A stretch of 39,653 nucleotides of DNA from Rheinheimera sp. 1928-s (GTDB lineage: Bacteria; Pseudomonadota; Gammaproteobacteria; Enterobacterales; Alteromonadaceae): positions 44,354 through 84,006 of the forward strand of contig NZ_JARIXP010000003.1 of NCBI RefSeq assembly GCF_029269265.1. Direction: 5' to 3'. The stretch's first letter is position 1. Each line of letters starts with the position of its first letter. The notes below the pieces were generated by a model. It worked only from the letters and a program-made list of their open reading frames with translations. It did not search any database and was not told the origin of the DNA. Positions 25,502 through 34,104 of the stretch are shown piece after piece. A program made the translations under genes and the position numbers.

Positions 25502-26176
25502 TTAAGGTTTGGATAAAACCACTTTGTCATCAACAGTGGCAACAAACCGCAGGCTCCAGTTGTACTTACTTTTTTGTTTGGACATGGACAGCATGTGCCA
25601 GGATAAATCTGGGTCCATAAGCGACTTACGCACGTCATCAACCTTAATGTCTCTTGGCACATTGATTTGCAGCAGACAAATGTTATCTCTGCAACCTAAA
25701 GCTTGGGGCTCGGCCTGAAATTTTTTCACTGCAATTAACATCAGCTGTTCAAGTTTCAGCTCAGTTTTGTGGTCATCAGCTTTTTGTCTGGAGTAATGCA
25801 ACTGCTCTGCTGCCTCAATAAAATTCCGACTTTTAAACACAGCCTCAAGTTCAGAGCTTAACAAGCCACCATCGTTATTGAGCAGCTTCAGATGCCAGTT
25901 TTCGTGTAGGTCCAAAGTACAACCGCGGCCCTCCAGGCACAGTGCTGAAGACAACTCAACAGCTTCAGATTGAGGCAACTGCGCCACATGCTCCGGAACT
26001 AAGTCTGTATCCAGCCTTGCCAGAACCTTATTAGCCGATGCAGTTGGTTCTGCAGGATTTACTATCACACTGATATGATCATCAATTTTAAGCTCTGCTG
26101 CTGGTAGCCAATCACTGCCTTTTATAGCCAACAGTCCTATCACCAAGATTGCAACTGCCGCAAAAATCCATTTCAT
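25502..26176 (-). CDS. hypothetical membrane-anchored protein downstream of speE
   Basis: A 224-residue protein that I do not recognise. An N-terminal hydrophobic stretch (about 3-18, IFAAVAILVIGLLAI) is a signal anchor or signal peptide, so the rest is probably periplasmic. Two cysteine pairs, CLEGRGC (about 79-85) and CRDNIC (about 162-167), could form disulfides. The middle is helical and charged. It starts 32 bp after the speE stop on the same strand, so co-transcription is plausible. Its stop is 31 bp from the convergent EamA stop. Function unknown. Confidence 0.6.
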   Translation of the reverse strand: MKWIFAAVAILVIGLLAIKGSDWLPAAELKIDDHISVIVNPAEPTASANKVLARLDTDLVPEHVAQLPQSEAVELSSALCLEGRGCTLDLHENWHLKLLNNDGGLLSSELEAVFKSRNFIEAAEQLHYSRQKADDHKTELKLEQLMLIAVKKFQAEPQALGCRDNICLLQINVPRDIKVDDVRKSLMDPDLSWHMLSMSKQKSKYNWSLRFVATVDDKVVLSKP

Positions 26177-26208
26177 ATTAACTGTCCCTGGTTCAAGCTA
26201 GGTTGCTA

Positions 26209-27063
26209 TTACTCTGCAAAAGCCTTTTTGACAAAATTAGGCAAAGCCATAGCGGCTTGATGCACTTCGGCGTTGTAATACTGGGTTTCAAACGCAGGGT
26301 TTTGTGCAGCTTCAACACGGAAGCCGTCAAATTTGGCCTCTTTACGAGCCAAAGTACAAGTCCACCAGCCGGATGGGTATACCATCTGCGGGAAGAGCAG
26401 GCTTTGTAAATCAGCAAAACCAGCGCCTGACATGGCATCGCGCATGGCTTTTAAAAGTGGCATATGAATAAGAGGCGACTCGCTTTGTTGCACTAAAATG
26501 CCACCAGGGCGCAGTGCTTTTAAGCAGCTTTCGTAAAAAGCACGGTTAAATAAACCTTCGCCCGGGCCTATAGGGTCGGTGGAGTCGACGATCACTACAT
26601 CCAAAGATTCCGGTTCAGCGTCACGCATAAACTGGATACCGTCGGCAAATTTCAACGTAGCGCGTGGGTCGTTATTGGATGCACAGAGTTCAGGAAAGTA
26701 TTTTTCCGCCATGCGGGTGACTTGTTCGTCGATATCAATTTGAGTGACTTGTTCGATATCCGGGTGTTTTAGTACTTCACGCAAAGTACCGCAGTCACCA
26801 CCACCTATAATCACCACCTGTTTTGGCGCGGGGTGAGTAAATAACACCGGGTGGCTTAACATTTCGTGATATAGGAAATTGTCACGGCTGCTTAGCATAA
26901 TCACGCCGTCTATCACCATCAGATTGCCAAAATGGGTGGTTTCAAACATTTCGATATGTTGAAAAGGCGACTGCACCTCATCCAGTTTTTTTGTAATGGC
27001 TAAACCAAAAGCACTGCCACTGGCCGCAAAAATTTCGGTGAACCATTTATTGTCGCCCGACAT
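26209..27063 (-). CDS. speE: spermidine synthase (putrescine aminopropyltransferase)
   Basis: A 284-residue enzyme that transfers the aminopropyl group of decarboxylated S-adenosylmethionine to putrescine. The ATG at 27063 follows GAGGAG and gives MSGDNKWFTE, a usual SpeE start; the longer frame from 27201 is not used. Motifs: YHEMLSHP, the nucleotide-binding IIGGGDCGTLREVLKH (85-100), IDIDEQV, and the catalytic/gate loop VDSTDPIGPGEG with Asp160 and Asp163. It is divergent from speA across a 194-bp region, so the polyamine genes may be jointly controlled. Confidence 0.96.
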   Translation of the reverse strand: MSGDNKWFTEIFAASGSAFGLAITKKLDEVQSPFQHIEMFETTHFGNLMVIDGVIMLSSRDNFLYHEMLSHPVLFTHPAPKQVVIIGGGDCGTLREVLKHPDIEQVTQIDIDEQVTRMAEKYFPELCASNNDPRATLKFADGIQFMRDAEPESLDVVIVDSTDPIGPGEGLFNRAFYESCLKALRPGGILVQQSESPLIHMPLLKAMRDAMSGAGFADLQSLLFPQMVYPSGWWTCTLARKEAKFDGFRVEAAQNPAFETQYYNAEVHQAAMALPNFVKKAFAE

Positions 27064-27257
27064 ACTTATCTCCTCAAAATAAACTAAGCTGGATGTCCCA
27101 GACTCGTATGAAACTGCACCTGCATTAGCTACGCCGTGCTGCAATTTCAAAGACTTTGGGGGTATTTTGCCAGTCAGGGCACTATGAGACAAACTTTTCA
27201 TGTTTTTTTCACAGCATTGGCTTTAAAATAGCGCATCATTTTTTTAAGGGCACGACA

Positions 27258-29144
27258 ATGGCAGATTGGGGTATCGAAAAAGCACGATCCATATATAACG
27301 TAGCAGTCTGGAGTGAAGGCTATTTTGATGTTAACAATAATGGCGACCTGGTAGCCTATCCGGATCAGGACCATAAAAAACCCGGTATTAATTTCCCGGA
27401 ACTGACTGCCCGTTTTAAAGAGGAAGGCTTAACCCTGCCCGTATTGGTACGTTTTACCGATATTCTGCAGCACCGTGTTGGCACCTTAATTAATTCTTTT
27501 GCTCAGGCGAAAAAAGAGCGTGAGTACAAAGGTGAATACACTGCCGTTTACCCTATCAAAGTAAACCAGCAATTTTCTGTAGTGAAAAAGCTGGTCAGTC
27601 ATGACAGCGGCAAAGTAGGTTTAGAAGCAGGCTCCAAACCTGAGCTGATGGCTATTTTAGGTGTCACCGACAAACCTCTGCGTATTGTCTGCAACGGTTA
27701 TAAAGATTCTGAGTTCCTGCGTTTAGCCACTATTGGCCAGATGATGGGCCATCAGGTTTATGTGGTGGTTGAAAAAATCACTGAATTAAAAACCTTAATC
27801 CGTGAAATCGACAGCTTAGGCCAGGCACCTTTAATTGGTATCCGTATCAAGCTGAACTCGGTCGGTAAAGGCAAATGGCAAAATACCGGTGGTGAAAAAG
27901 GCAAGTTTGGCTTAACCGCCACTCAAGTGCTGCAAGCCATCGACATTTTGCGTGAAGCCGGCAAACTGGATCTGTTGCAGTTAGTGCATTTCCATATTGG
28001 TTCTCAAATTGCCAATATCCGTGACATTCACAATGCCATCCGTGAATGCGCTCGTCACTACGCTGAACTGCGCACTTTAGGTGTGCCTATCACGACGGTT
28101 GACGTAGGTGGTGGTTTAGGTGTGGATTACGAGGGTTCGAACTCACGTTCAGCCTGTTCGATGAACTACACCATGCTGGAATACGCCCGCAACGTGGTGT
28201 ACGGCTTAAAAGAAGTCTGTGACGAATACGACTTACCGCATCCAAATATTATCACTGAATCTGGCCGCGCTATGACTGCACACCACGCTGTGTTAATTAC
28301 TGATGCGATTGACGTTGAACGCGCACCAGGTTTAGTCAATATGCCAGAGCCAAGCGAAGACTCACCAGCCGTGATTTGGGCTTTGTGGGATTCGTATAAA
28401 AACGTGACTCCACGTACAGCGGTCGAAGCCTACCACGATGCAGTGCATTATTTTACCGATGCCCACGCTCAGTATGTGCATGGTTTGCTGACGTTAAAAG
28501 ACTGGTCGTTGCTGGAGCAAATTTACTTTGCCACCATCAACAAAGTGAAAAACAAACTGGATTTATCGTCGCGCTCGCACCGTGATATTCACGATGAACT
28601 GAACGAGAAATTAGCCGACAAGTTGTTTGTAAACTTCTCCTTGTTCCAGTCTATGCCGGATGCCTGGGGTATTGACCAGTTATTCCCTGTGATGCCATTG
28701 GAGCGTATGGATGAGTCACTGGAACACCGCGCTATTATTCAGGACATTACCTGTGACTCAGACGGCGTACTGAAAAGTTATGCCGACGGTAACGGTATTG
28801 AATCCAGCCTGCCGCTGCCTTCGTACAAAGAAGATTCGCAGTTCCTGCTGGGTATGTTTATGGTCGGCGCTTACCAGGAAATTCTGGGCGACTTGCATAA
28901 CCTGTTTGGTGACACCGACTCAGTGCATGTTGAATTGGATGACGAAGGCGGTTACCGTCTGACCAATGCGATTAAAGGCGACACAGTGGCTGACGTTTTA
29001 CGTTATGTACAGTTTGACGCGAAGAAGCTGCTTGCCTCTTATCAGAAGCAATTAGCACGGATGGACTTTACCCCAGAAATGCAGGCCTCTTATTTAGATG
29101 AACTGAAATCCGGGGTTTATGGTTACACCTACTTCGAAGATTAA
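27258..29144 (+). CDS. speA: biosynthetic arginine decarboxylase
   Basis: A 628-residue PLP enzyme converting arginine to agmatine, a route to putrescine. The start at 27258 (MADWGIEKARSIYNVAVW) has AAGGG upstream; the frame extends to 27156 without support. The Schiff-base lysine is Lys101 in AVYPIKVNQQ. Other blocks are LVHFHIGSQ, DVGGGLGVDYEG (the PLP phosphate-binding glycines) and ITESGRAMTAHHAV. Length is slightly below E. coli SpeA (658). Agmatinase is not in the window. A palindromic terminator follows the stop. Confidence 0.97.
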   Translation: MADWGIEKARSIYNVAVWSEGYFDVNNNGDLVAYPDQDHKKPGINFPELTARFKEEGLTLPVLVRFTDILQHRVGTLINSFAQAKKEREYKGEYTAVYPIKVNQQFSVVKKLVSHDSGKVGLEAGSKPELMAILGVTDKPLRIVCNGYKDSEFLRLATIGQMMGHQVYVVVEKITELKTLIREIDSLGQAPLIGIRIKLNSVGKGKWQNTGGEKGKFGLTATQVLQAIDILREAGKLDLLQLVHFHIGSQIANIRDIHNAIRECARHYAELRTLGVPITTVDVGGGLGVDYEGSNSRSACSMNYTMLEYARNVVYGLKEVCDEYDLPHPNIITESGRAMTAHHAVLITDAIDVERAPGLVNMPEPSEDSPAVIWALWDSYKNVTPRTAVEAYHDAVHYFTDAHAQYVHGLLTLKDWSLLEQIYFATINKVKNKLDLSSRSHRDIHDELNEKLADKLFVNFSLFQSMPDAWGIDQLFPVMPLERMDESLEHRAIIQDITCDSDGVLKSYADGNGIESSLPLPSYKEDSQFLLGMFMVGAYQEILGDLHNLFGDTDSVHVELDDEGGYRLTNAIKGDTVADVLRYVQFDAKKLLASYQKQLARMDFTPEMQASYLDELKSGVYGYTYFED

Positions 29145-29170
29145 GGTAAACTTGCCACTGATCGGATGAG

Positions 29171-29201
29171 AGAAAAGCAGGTATACCTGCTTTTCTTTTT
29201 T
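29171..29201 (+). terminator. rho-independent terminator of speA
   Basis: A perfect palindrome spans 29171-29196 with GCAGGTATACCTGC at its centre and AGAAAA/TTTTCT flanks, followed by more T residues to 29201. Confidence 0.92.
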
Positions 29202-29272
29202 AAAACTATATCCCTAATGACCACAGGCTCGACACCTTGGGAAGTGGGAAATAACGAATAAGTGGTGACTGA

Positions 29273-30166
29273 ATGCTGCATTTTTTACCAGCCCCTGTAC
29301 GTGGCTCGCTTTCTTTTCTGCTGTACTTTATCAACACTATTTTTTGGGCCACCCCTATTCTGATCCTGGCCATAGTGAAGTTACCTCCGGTAAAAATCTG
29401 GCAAACCTGGATCACTTATTTACTGGATTTCTGCGCCACCAGTTGGATCACACTGAACAATTTAACCAGCCGAACCTTTACCCGTATTCGCTGGGATATC
29501 AAAGGCATAGACAATTTAAGCGTCAAAGACTGGTATCTGGTGATGGCGAATCATCAGTCCTGGGTTGATATTCTGGTGCTGCAAAAAGTCTTTAATCACA
29601 AAGCACCCTTTTTAAAGTTTTTCCTGAAAAAAGAGCTGATTTATGTGCCTGTGATTGGCTTATGCTGGTGGGCGCTGGATTTCCCTTTTATGCAGCGTTT
29701 AACCGCCAAGCAACTGGCAGAAAAACCTGAACTCAAAGGCACCGATATTGCCACTACCCGTAAAGCCTGCGAGAAGTTTCGCTACAAGCCGGTGTCTGTG
29801 ATGAATTTCCTTGAAGGCACACGCTTTACTCAACTTAAACATGACAAACAACAATCGCCTTTCACTCATTTGCTTAAACCTAAAGCCGGCGGCATTTCTT
29901 TTGTACTGAACGCTATGGGTGAACATTTACATAAGCTGCTGGACGTGACCATTTGTTACCCCAAAGGCATACCCACTTTCTGGGACTATATTTCCGGCAA
30001 AGTGCACGACATTAAAGTACGGGTCAGAGTATTGCCTATAGATCCCAACCTGATTGGTGATTATGACGATCCGGCATTTAAGCAAAGATTTCAGGCCTGG
30101 GTGAATCAACTCTGGTTAGATAAAGACTTGTTATTAACAGAGCTGAAGCAAGGAGAGCGAAGCTGA
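29273..30166 (+). CDS. YihG-like lysophospholipid acyltransferase, copy 1
   Basis: A 297-residue inner-membrane acyltransferase. One or two N-terminal hydrophobic segments (about 12-38) precede the PlsC-type domain. The HX4D motif is NHQSWVD (His94, Asp99) and the acceptor-binding motif is FLEGTR (about 180). ATTRKACEKFRYKPVSVMNF and KPKAGGISFVLNAMGE match E. coli YihG, a membrane acyltransferase that influences phospholipid composition. It ends in TGATG, where its stop overlaps the start of the second copy, so translation is coupled. The start has only a weak Shine-Dalgarno sequence. Confidence 0.9.
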   Translation: MLHFLPAPVRGSLSFLLYFINTIFWATPILILAIVKLPPVKIWQTWITYLLDFCATSWITLNNLTSRTFTRIRWDIKGIDNLSVKDWYLVMANHQSWVDILVLQKVFNHKAPFLKFFLKKELIYVPVIGLCWWALDFPFMQRLTAKQLAEKPELKGTDIATTRKACEKFRYKPVSVMNFLEGTRFTQLKHDKQQSPFTHLLKPKAGGISFVLNAMGEHLHKLLDVTICYPKGIPTFWDYISGKVHDIKVRVRVLPIDPNLIGDYDDPAFKQRFQAWVNQLWLDKDLLLTELKQGERS

Positions 30167-31089
30167 TGTTGCACTGGTTACCTGCCGTCTTTAAAGCCCC
30201 TGTGGCATTTTTTATGTTTAGCTGCAACTTAGCTTTATGGGGTACGCTGGTCACGCTGATTGGCATCGCAAAACTGCTATCGCCAAGCACAACAGCCAGA
30301 GCATTCTGGTCAAAACCTGCGCATTGGTGTTATCGCGGCTGGTCGCGTTATAACAAAGGGCTGATGGAGCTGTTTAATAAAGTGGAATGGCAAGTCAGTG
30401 GTGTGGCTGAGCTGAAAAAGGACAGCTGGTATTTGCTGATCTCCAACCATAAAAGCTGGCTGGATATTCCGGTGCTAAGTCAGTTTGCATTAAACCGTAT
30501 TCCTGAGCCTAAGTTCTTTTTAAAAGAAGAATTAAAATGGGTGCCTTTTATTGGTTCTGGGTCCTGGGCTTTGGATATGCCTTTTATGAAGCGTTATAGC
30601 CAGGCAGTGGTCGCTAAAAACCCACAACTCAAAGGTAAAGATATAGAAACCACCCGCAAATCCTGCGAAAAGTTTAAAAACACCCCAACCACTATTATCA
30701 ACTTTGTTGAGGGTTCGCGTTTCACCGCAGAAAAACACAAACAAAAACGTAGCCCATTCCGGCATTTATTACCGCCCAAAGCCGGTGGCATTGCTTTTAC
30801 CTTAGCCAGTATGGGCCAACAGTTTCATTCGGTACTAGATGTCACTATTCTGTACCCTGACAATCCGGGTCACGTGGCTTTGGATATGCTCTGCGGCCGT
30901 TTAAAGCGCGTGGTAGTTCTGGTTGAGATTCTGCCTGTTGATCACGAAATCATTGGCGATTATTTTAACGACGAAGCCTTCAGAGTCAGCTTTCAAAACT
31001 GGCTGAATCAGCGCTGGCTGAAAAAAGATCAGACCATAGCGGCTTACCATCAACCAGAAACATCAGCTTCGGAAAACGCCTTGTGTTAG
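30166..31089 (+). CDS. YihG-like lysophospholipid acyltransferase, copy 2
   Basis: A 307-residue paralogue of the preceding gene, arising by tandem duplication. HX4D is NHKSWLD (His95, Asp100), the second motif is FVEGSR (Gly-Ser in place of Gly-Thr), and KPKAGGIAFTLA-like text (here PPKAGGIAFTLASMG) is shared. Both copies begin MLH-LPA, but the sequences have clearly diverged, so they may differ in acyl or head-group preference. AGGAGAGCG upstream lies inside copy 1. The stop overlaps the GTG of the channel gene by 7 bp, giving a three-gene operon. Confidence 0.9.
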   Translation: MLHWLPAVFKAPVAFFMFSCNLALWGTLVTLIGIAKLLSPSTTARAFWSKPAHWCYRGWSRYNKGLMELFNKVEWQVSGVAELKKDSWYLLISNHKSWLDIPVLSQFALNRIPEPKFFLKEELKWVPFIGSGSWALDMPFMKRYSQAVVAKNPQLKGKDIETTRKSCEKFKNTPTTIINFVEGSRFTAEKHKQKRSPFRHLLPPKAGGIAFTLASMGQQFHSVLDVTILYPDNPGHVALDMLCGRLKRVVVLVEILPVDHEIIGDYFNDEAFRVSFQNWLNQRWLKKDQTIAAYHQPETSASENALC

Positions 31090-32288
31090 ACCTGTATTTA
31101 CAACAAGCCGCCAGCTATTTTGGCCAGACTTTACCGCCAGAGCATCTGCTGATGTTGGCCATCAGACTATTGCTCGCTTTGCTGTTGTTATGTCTGCTTT
31201 TTGCATTGGCCCGCCGTTATCTGATGCCCGTCATAGCTCATCTGCTGGATAAAGTAGATGGCGAATTAGAACATCAAACAGCAAGAGAACGGTTGCAACT
31301 AGCCAGCCATGTGGCGCATTTAATACCAGCAGTGGTACTGATCAGCTCGGCCGAAAAGTTCTTTCTGCATTGGCCGGATTTTATGTCTGCCGTGCATCTG
31401 GGTCTTTGGATCTACCTCTATTGTTTTGCAGGTTTGGCTTTTGCAGCGCTGATTAATTTTGCTACCGCTATTTATAGCGCTATAGACCGTCAAAGCAATG
31501 TACCTTATCTGGGGCTGGCTCAAGTTCTGAAATTACTCGACTTTATCGTAGTCGGCATACTTATCTTAAGCATGCTGCTGGATAAATCTCCGGTGTATTT
31601 ACTCAGCGGTTTAGGCGCTTTAACAGCGGTGTTATTGCTGGTATTTAAAGACACTATTTTAGGTTTAGTCGCCAGTATTCAGTTAGCCACCAATAACATG
31701 GTAAACCGCGGTGACTGGATTGAAATGCCTAAGTACGGCGCAGATGGTGCCGTGACTGAAGTGGCGCTTACCACTGTCAAAGTGCAAAACTGGGACAACA
31801 CCATTACCACTATCCCTACCTATGCACTAATTTCCGATTCCTTTAAAAACTGGCGTGGTATGCAACAATCCGGTGGCCGCCGTATTAAAAGAGCCATCAA
31901 AATTGATATTCACAGCATAGGATTTCTGGACGAGCAGGAAATACAACAACTGTTAGAGCAACAAGTGCTGCAGCCATTTTTTGCTACACAGCAGGCGAAG
32001 GACTTGTTAAAGCAACCTCATCTAACCAACCTGAAACTGTTTCGTCATTACACTCAATGGCTATTGCAGCAAAACCCCAATATCAATCAGGACATGACCC
32101 TGATGGTGCGTCAGTTAGAGTCCAACGAAGTAGGCTTACCCCTGGAAGTCTATTGTTTTAGTTCGGATAAAGTCTGGGGTAACTATGAGCAAATTCAGGC
32201 CGAAATTTTCGAAACCTTGTTTGCGACTTTACCGCTTTTTACTTTGAGTACTTTCCAGCGGATAGGTGGCAGGCAACAGGAGCTTTAA
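31083..32288 (+). CDS. mscM: mechanosensitive ion channel, MscS family (YbdG/MscM type)
   Basis: A 401-residue inner-membrane protein. The N-terminal half has about five helices (around 22-45, 70-90, 100-125, 145-165 and the pore helix). The MscS core includes LSGLGALTAVLLLVFKDTIL, GLVASIQLATNNMVNRGDWI and GADGAVTEVALTTVKVQNWD, then NTITTIPTYALISDSFKNW and GGRRIKRAIKID, nearly identical in pattern to E. coli YbdG. It releases solutes on hypo-osmotic shock. The start is GTG inside the previous gene. Co-expression with two phospholipid acyltransferases suggests a shared membrane-tension or lipid theme (inference). Its stop overlaps the convergent methyltransferase by 4 bp. Confidence 0.92.
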   Translation: MLDLYLQQAASYFGQTLPPEHLLMLAIRLLLALLLLCLLFALARRYLMPVIAHLLDKVDGELEHQTARERLQLASHVAHLIPAVVLISSAEKFFLHWPDFMSAVHLGLWIYLYCFAGLAFAALINFATAIYSAIDRQSNVPYLGLAQVLKLLDFIVVGILILSMLLDKSPVYLLSGLGALTAVLLLVFKDTILGLVASIQLATNNMVNRGDWIEMPKYGADGAVTEVALTTVKVQNWDNTITTIPTYALISDSFKNWRGMQQSGGRRIKRAIKIDIHSIGFLDEQEIQQLLEQQVLQPFFATQQAKDLLKQPHLTNLKLFRHYTQWLLQQNPNINQDMTLMVRQLESNEVGLPLEVYCFSSDKVWGNYEQIQAEIFETLFATLPLFTLSTFQRIGGRQQEL

Positions 32289-33514
32289 CTTTTGTAAGCA
32301 CTGATCATCAGATTGCGTGGCGTAAGTTGGTAATCACAGAATTGTTTAACCTGCACTTGATAACCTTGCTGTTGCAAAAATATGGCCCTGTCCAGCACCA
32401 GCCATTGCTCCAGCAGAGGCCGGAACAAGGAACGGACCAGTTGCATTTTCTGCACTAATAAATGCCGTTGTTGGCCAAGTTGCAGGTAATAATCCCAGTT
32501 TGTATCAACCGGGATCTGCCATTGGTGTTGACTGGCAGCCCACTGTGCAAAAGCACTGAACTCACCACTAAACCAATGTTTAGGCACTGAAGATAAAGGC
32601 CGGTAGTCCGTCACTTTTTGCAAAGCCTGATATAACTCCTGATAGGCCAAACGCCACAGCACTTCGGTCTGGCGCAAACGTGTCACCCGCTCACCAGCAG
32701 TCACCTGAGCCTGTACTGCCAGCTTAAGCTCATCACGGTTTAACTGACCCAAAGTACTTTGCTGCGCCAAACTGGATAAAGCCTGATACTGCTCTTTGGC
32801 TATTAAATGATAACAACAAGGCACTATATCCAGTTGCTCTGTTCCTACCTGGCTAGCCAGTTGTAATAAGCGAATATGCAAATCACCACAGGCATGCAAA
32901 GCCACTATCTGTTGCTCTGTTTTGAGGTGATTAGCAGCATCTTCAGACAACACATCTGCCTGAACAAAACCCTGTGACAGCTTGAGTTTTTCCGCCTGTT
33001 GCTGACCTTCACTACAAAGCTGGGGCTGCCATTCCAGACTGGTTACTTTTCGCTGCATACTAAAAGAAAGCCAGCGGCCTAAATGACCTTTGCCAGCGCA
33101 CCATTCCAGCACAGGCAAATCACTTTGCTGCATCTGCAAAGCAAAGGTTTGAATTTGTTCCAGTTTTCGCCCTTTAATATCACGGCTGAACCAAAAAGGC
33201 ACTGCAGTCTGCTCTGTGGCTTTTTCCTGTGTTAAATCAAAAGGGCTGAACTGATTTAATTCGGGGAAAAACTCAGAGAAATAACTACGGCGATACGCTT
33301 CATCCTGATCCAGACGCTCTATTTCTGCAGGCTCAATTTGTTGTAAATGCTGGCCTAACTTTGTATCAGCCCATGGCAAACTGGTTAAATGAAAAGGGCT
33401 AAAACGCCAGAACTGCTGATACTGACTTAATAACAAATCCAACTGCAAAAACTGTTCAGACAAAAGCTGAGGCATAAGCGAATAAAATATCGTGACCCTA
33501 TCGAATACTGACAC
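32285..33514 (-). CDS. class I SAM-dependent methyltransferase (Methyltransf_32/METTL25-like)
   Basis: A 409-residue protein from a GTG at 33514, or 396 from an ATG at 33475; neither has a strong ribosome binding site, so the start is uncertain. The SAM-binding motif I is VLEWCAGKGHLGRWLS (about 135-150). IVALHACGDLH and DIVPCCYHLI follow, a trio found in the METTL25/RRNAD1-related methyltransferases. The N-terminal 110 residues and the C-terminal 150 are helical and Gln-rich. The methyl acceptor is unknown, possibly an RNA or protein. It lies between the channel gene and the response regulator and is transcribed alone. Confidence 0.75.
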   Translation of the reverse strand: MSVFDRVTIFYSLMPQLLSEQFLQLDLLLSQYQQFWRFSPFHLTSLPWADTKLGQHLQQIEPAEIERLDQDEAYRRSYFSEFFPELNQFSPFDLTQEKATEQTAVPFWFSRDIKGRKLEQIQTFALQMQQSDLPVLEWCAGKGHLGRWLSFSMQRKVTSLEWQPQLCSEGQQQAEKLKLSQGFVQADVLSEDAANHLKTEQQIVALHACGDLHIRLLQLASQVGTEQLDIVPCCYHLIAKEQYQALSSLAQQSTLGQLNRDELKLAVQAQVTAGERVTRLRQTEVLWRLAYQELYQALQKVTDYRPLSSVPKHWFSGEFSAFAQWAASQHQWQIPVDTNWDYYLQLGQQRHLLVQKMQLVRSLFRPLLEQWLVLDRAIFLQQQGYQVQVKQFCDYQLTPRNLMISAYKS

Positions 33515-33652
33515 TATACCACCGGATCACACAAAAACTGCCGTGCCTTTTGCCTGGTATTTTATGTACCACAACCAGACTTGAACTGGCATCGGCGCTA
33601 AAAATCATGCACACTCAGATCTATAAGTAGGATCAGATAAAGAGACATTCAG

Positions 33653-34036
33653 GTGACAGAACTTAAACGTATTATGCATGTGGAAGACGACCCTTCCATT
33701 CAGGCTGTAGCCAAAGTAGCACTGGAAGTCGTAGGTGGTTTCACCGTTGAAACCTGCAGTGGTGGTGAAGAAGCATTAAATACTTTTCACGCTTTTCAGC
33801 CTCAGCTGATATTGCTGGATGTGATGATGCCTGGTATGGATGGTCCCAGCACGTTAAAAAAGATGCAGGCTGATTTTGATTTAAGCCAAATTCCTGTGGT
33901 TTTTATGACAGCCAAAGTGCAGGCCAATGAAATTGAATCTTACAAAGATTTGGGTGCTGCCGACGTGGTAGTCAAACCTTTTGATCCTATGACCTTGTCT
34001 GATCAAATCCGCGCTATCTGGCAGAAACTGCAGTAA
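33653..34036 (+). CDS. single-domain response regulator (CheY-like receiver)
   Basis: A 127-residue receiver domain with no output domain. Acidic pocket Asp12/Asp13 (EDD), phospho-acceptor Asp56 in LILLDVMMPGMDG, switch Thr86 in VFMTAK, and Lys108 in VVVKPF are all present, so phosphorylation should work. The start is a GTG with AGAG upstream. It probably acts through protein contacts, for example in a phosphorelay or chemotaxis. No histidine kinase is nearby. It is followed at once by the REP-like palindrome copy 2, which may terminate its transcript. Confidence 0.93.
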   Translation: MTELKRIMHVEDDPSIQAVAKVALEVVGGFTVETCSGGEEALNTFHAFQPQLILLDVMMPGMDGPSTLKKMQADFDLSQIPVVFMTAKVQANEIESYKDLGAADVVVKPFDPMTLSDQIRAIWQKLQ

Positions 34037-34040
34037 GCTG

Positions 34041-34097
34041 AAATTGGGGTCAGATCACATTATTTGCCTGGCAAATAATGTGATCTGACCCCAATTT
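34041..34097. repeat. REP/REPIN-like palindrome, copy 2 (likely bidirectional terminator)
   Basis: A 57-bp perfect palindrome with 28-bp arms and a single central base, containing GGGGTCAGATCACATT and its complement. It fills the gap between the convergent response-regulator and FHA genes. Arm ends AAATTGGGG/CCCCAATTT give T runs on both strands, so it could stop transcription from both sides. Confidence 0.9.
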
Positions 34098-34104
34098 TAC
34101 AATT

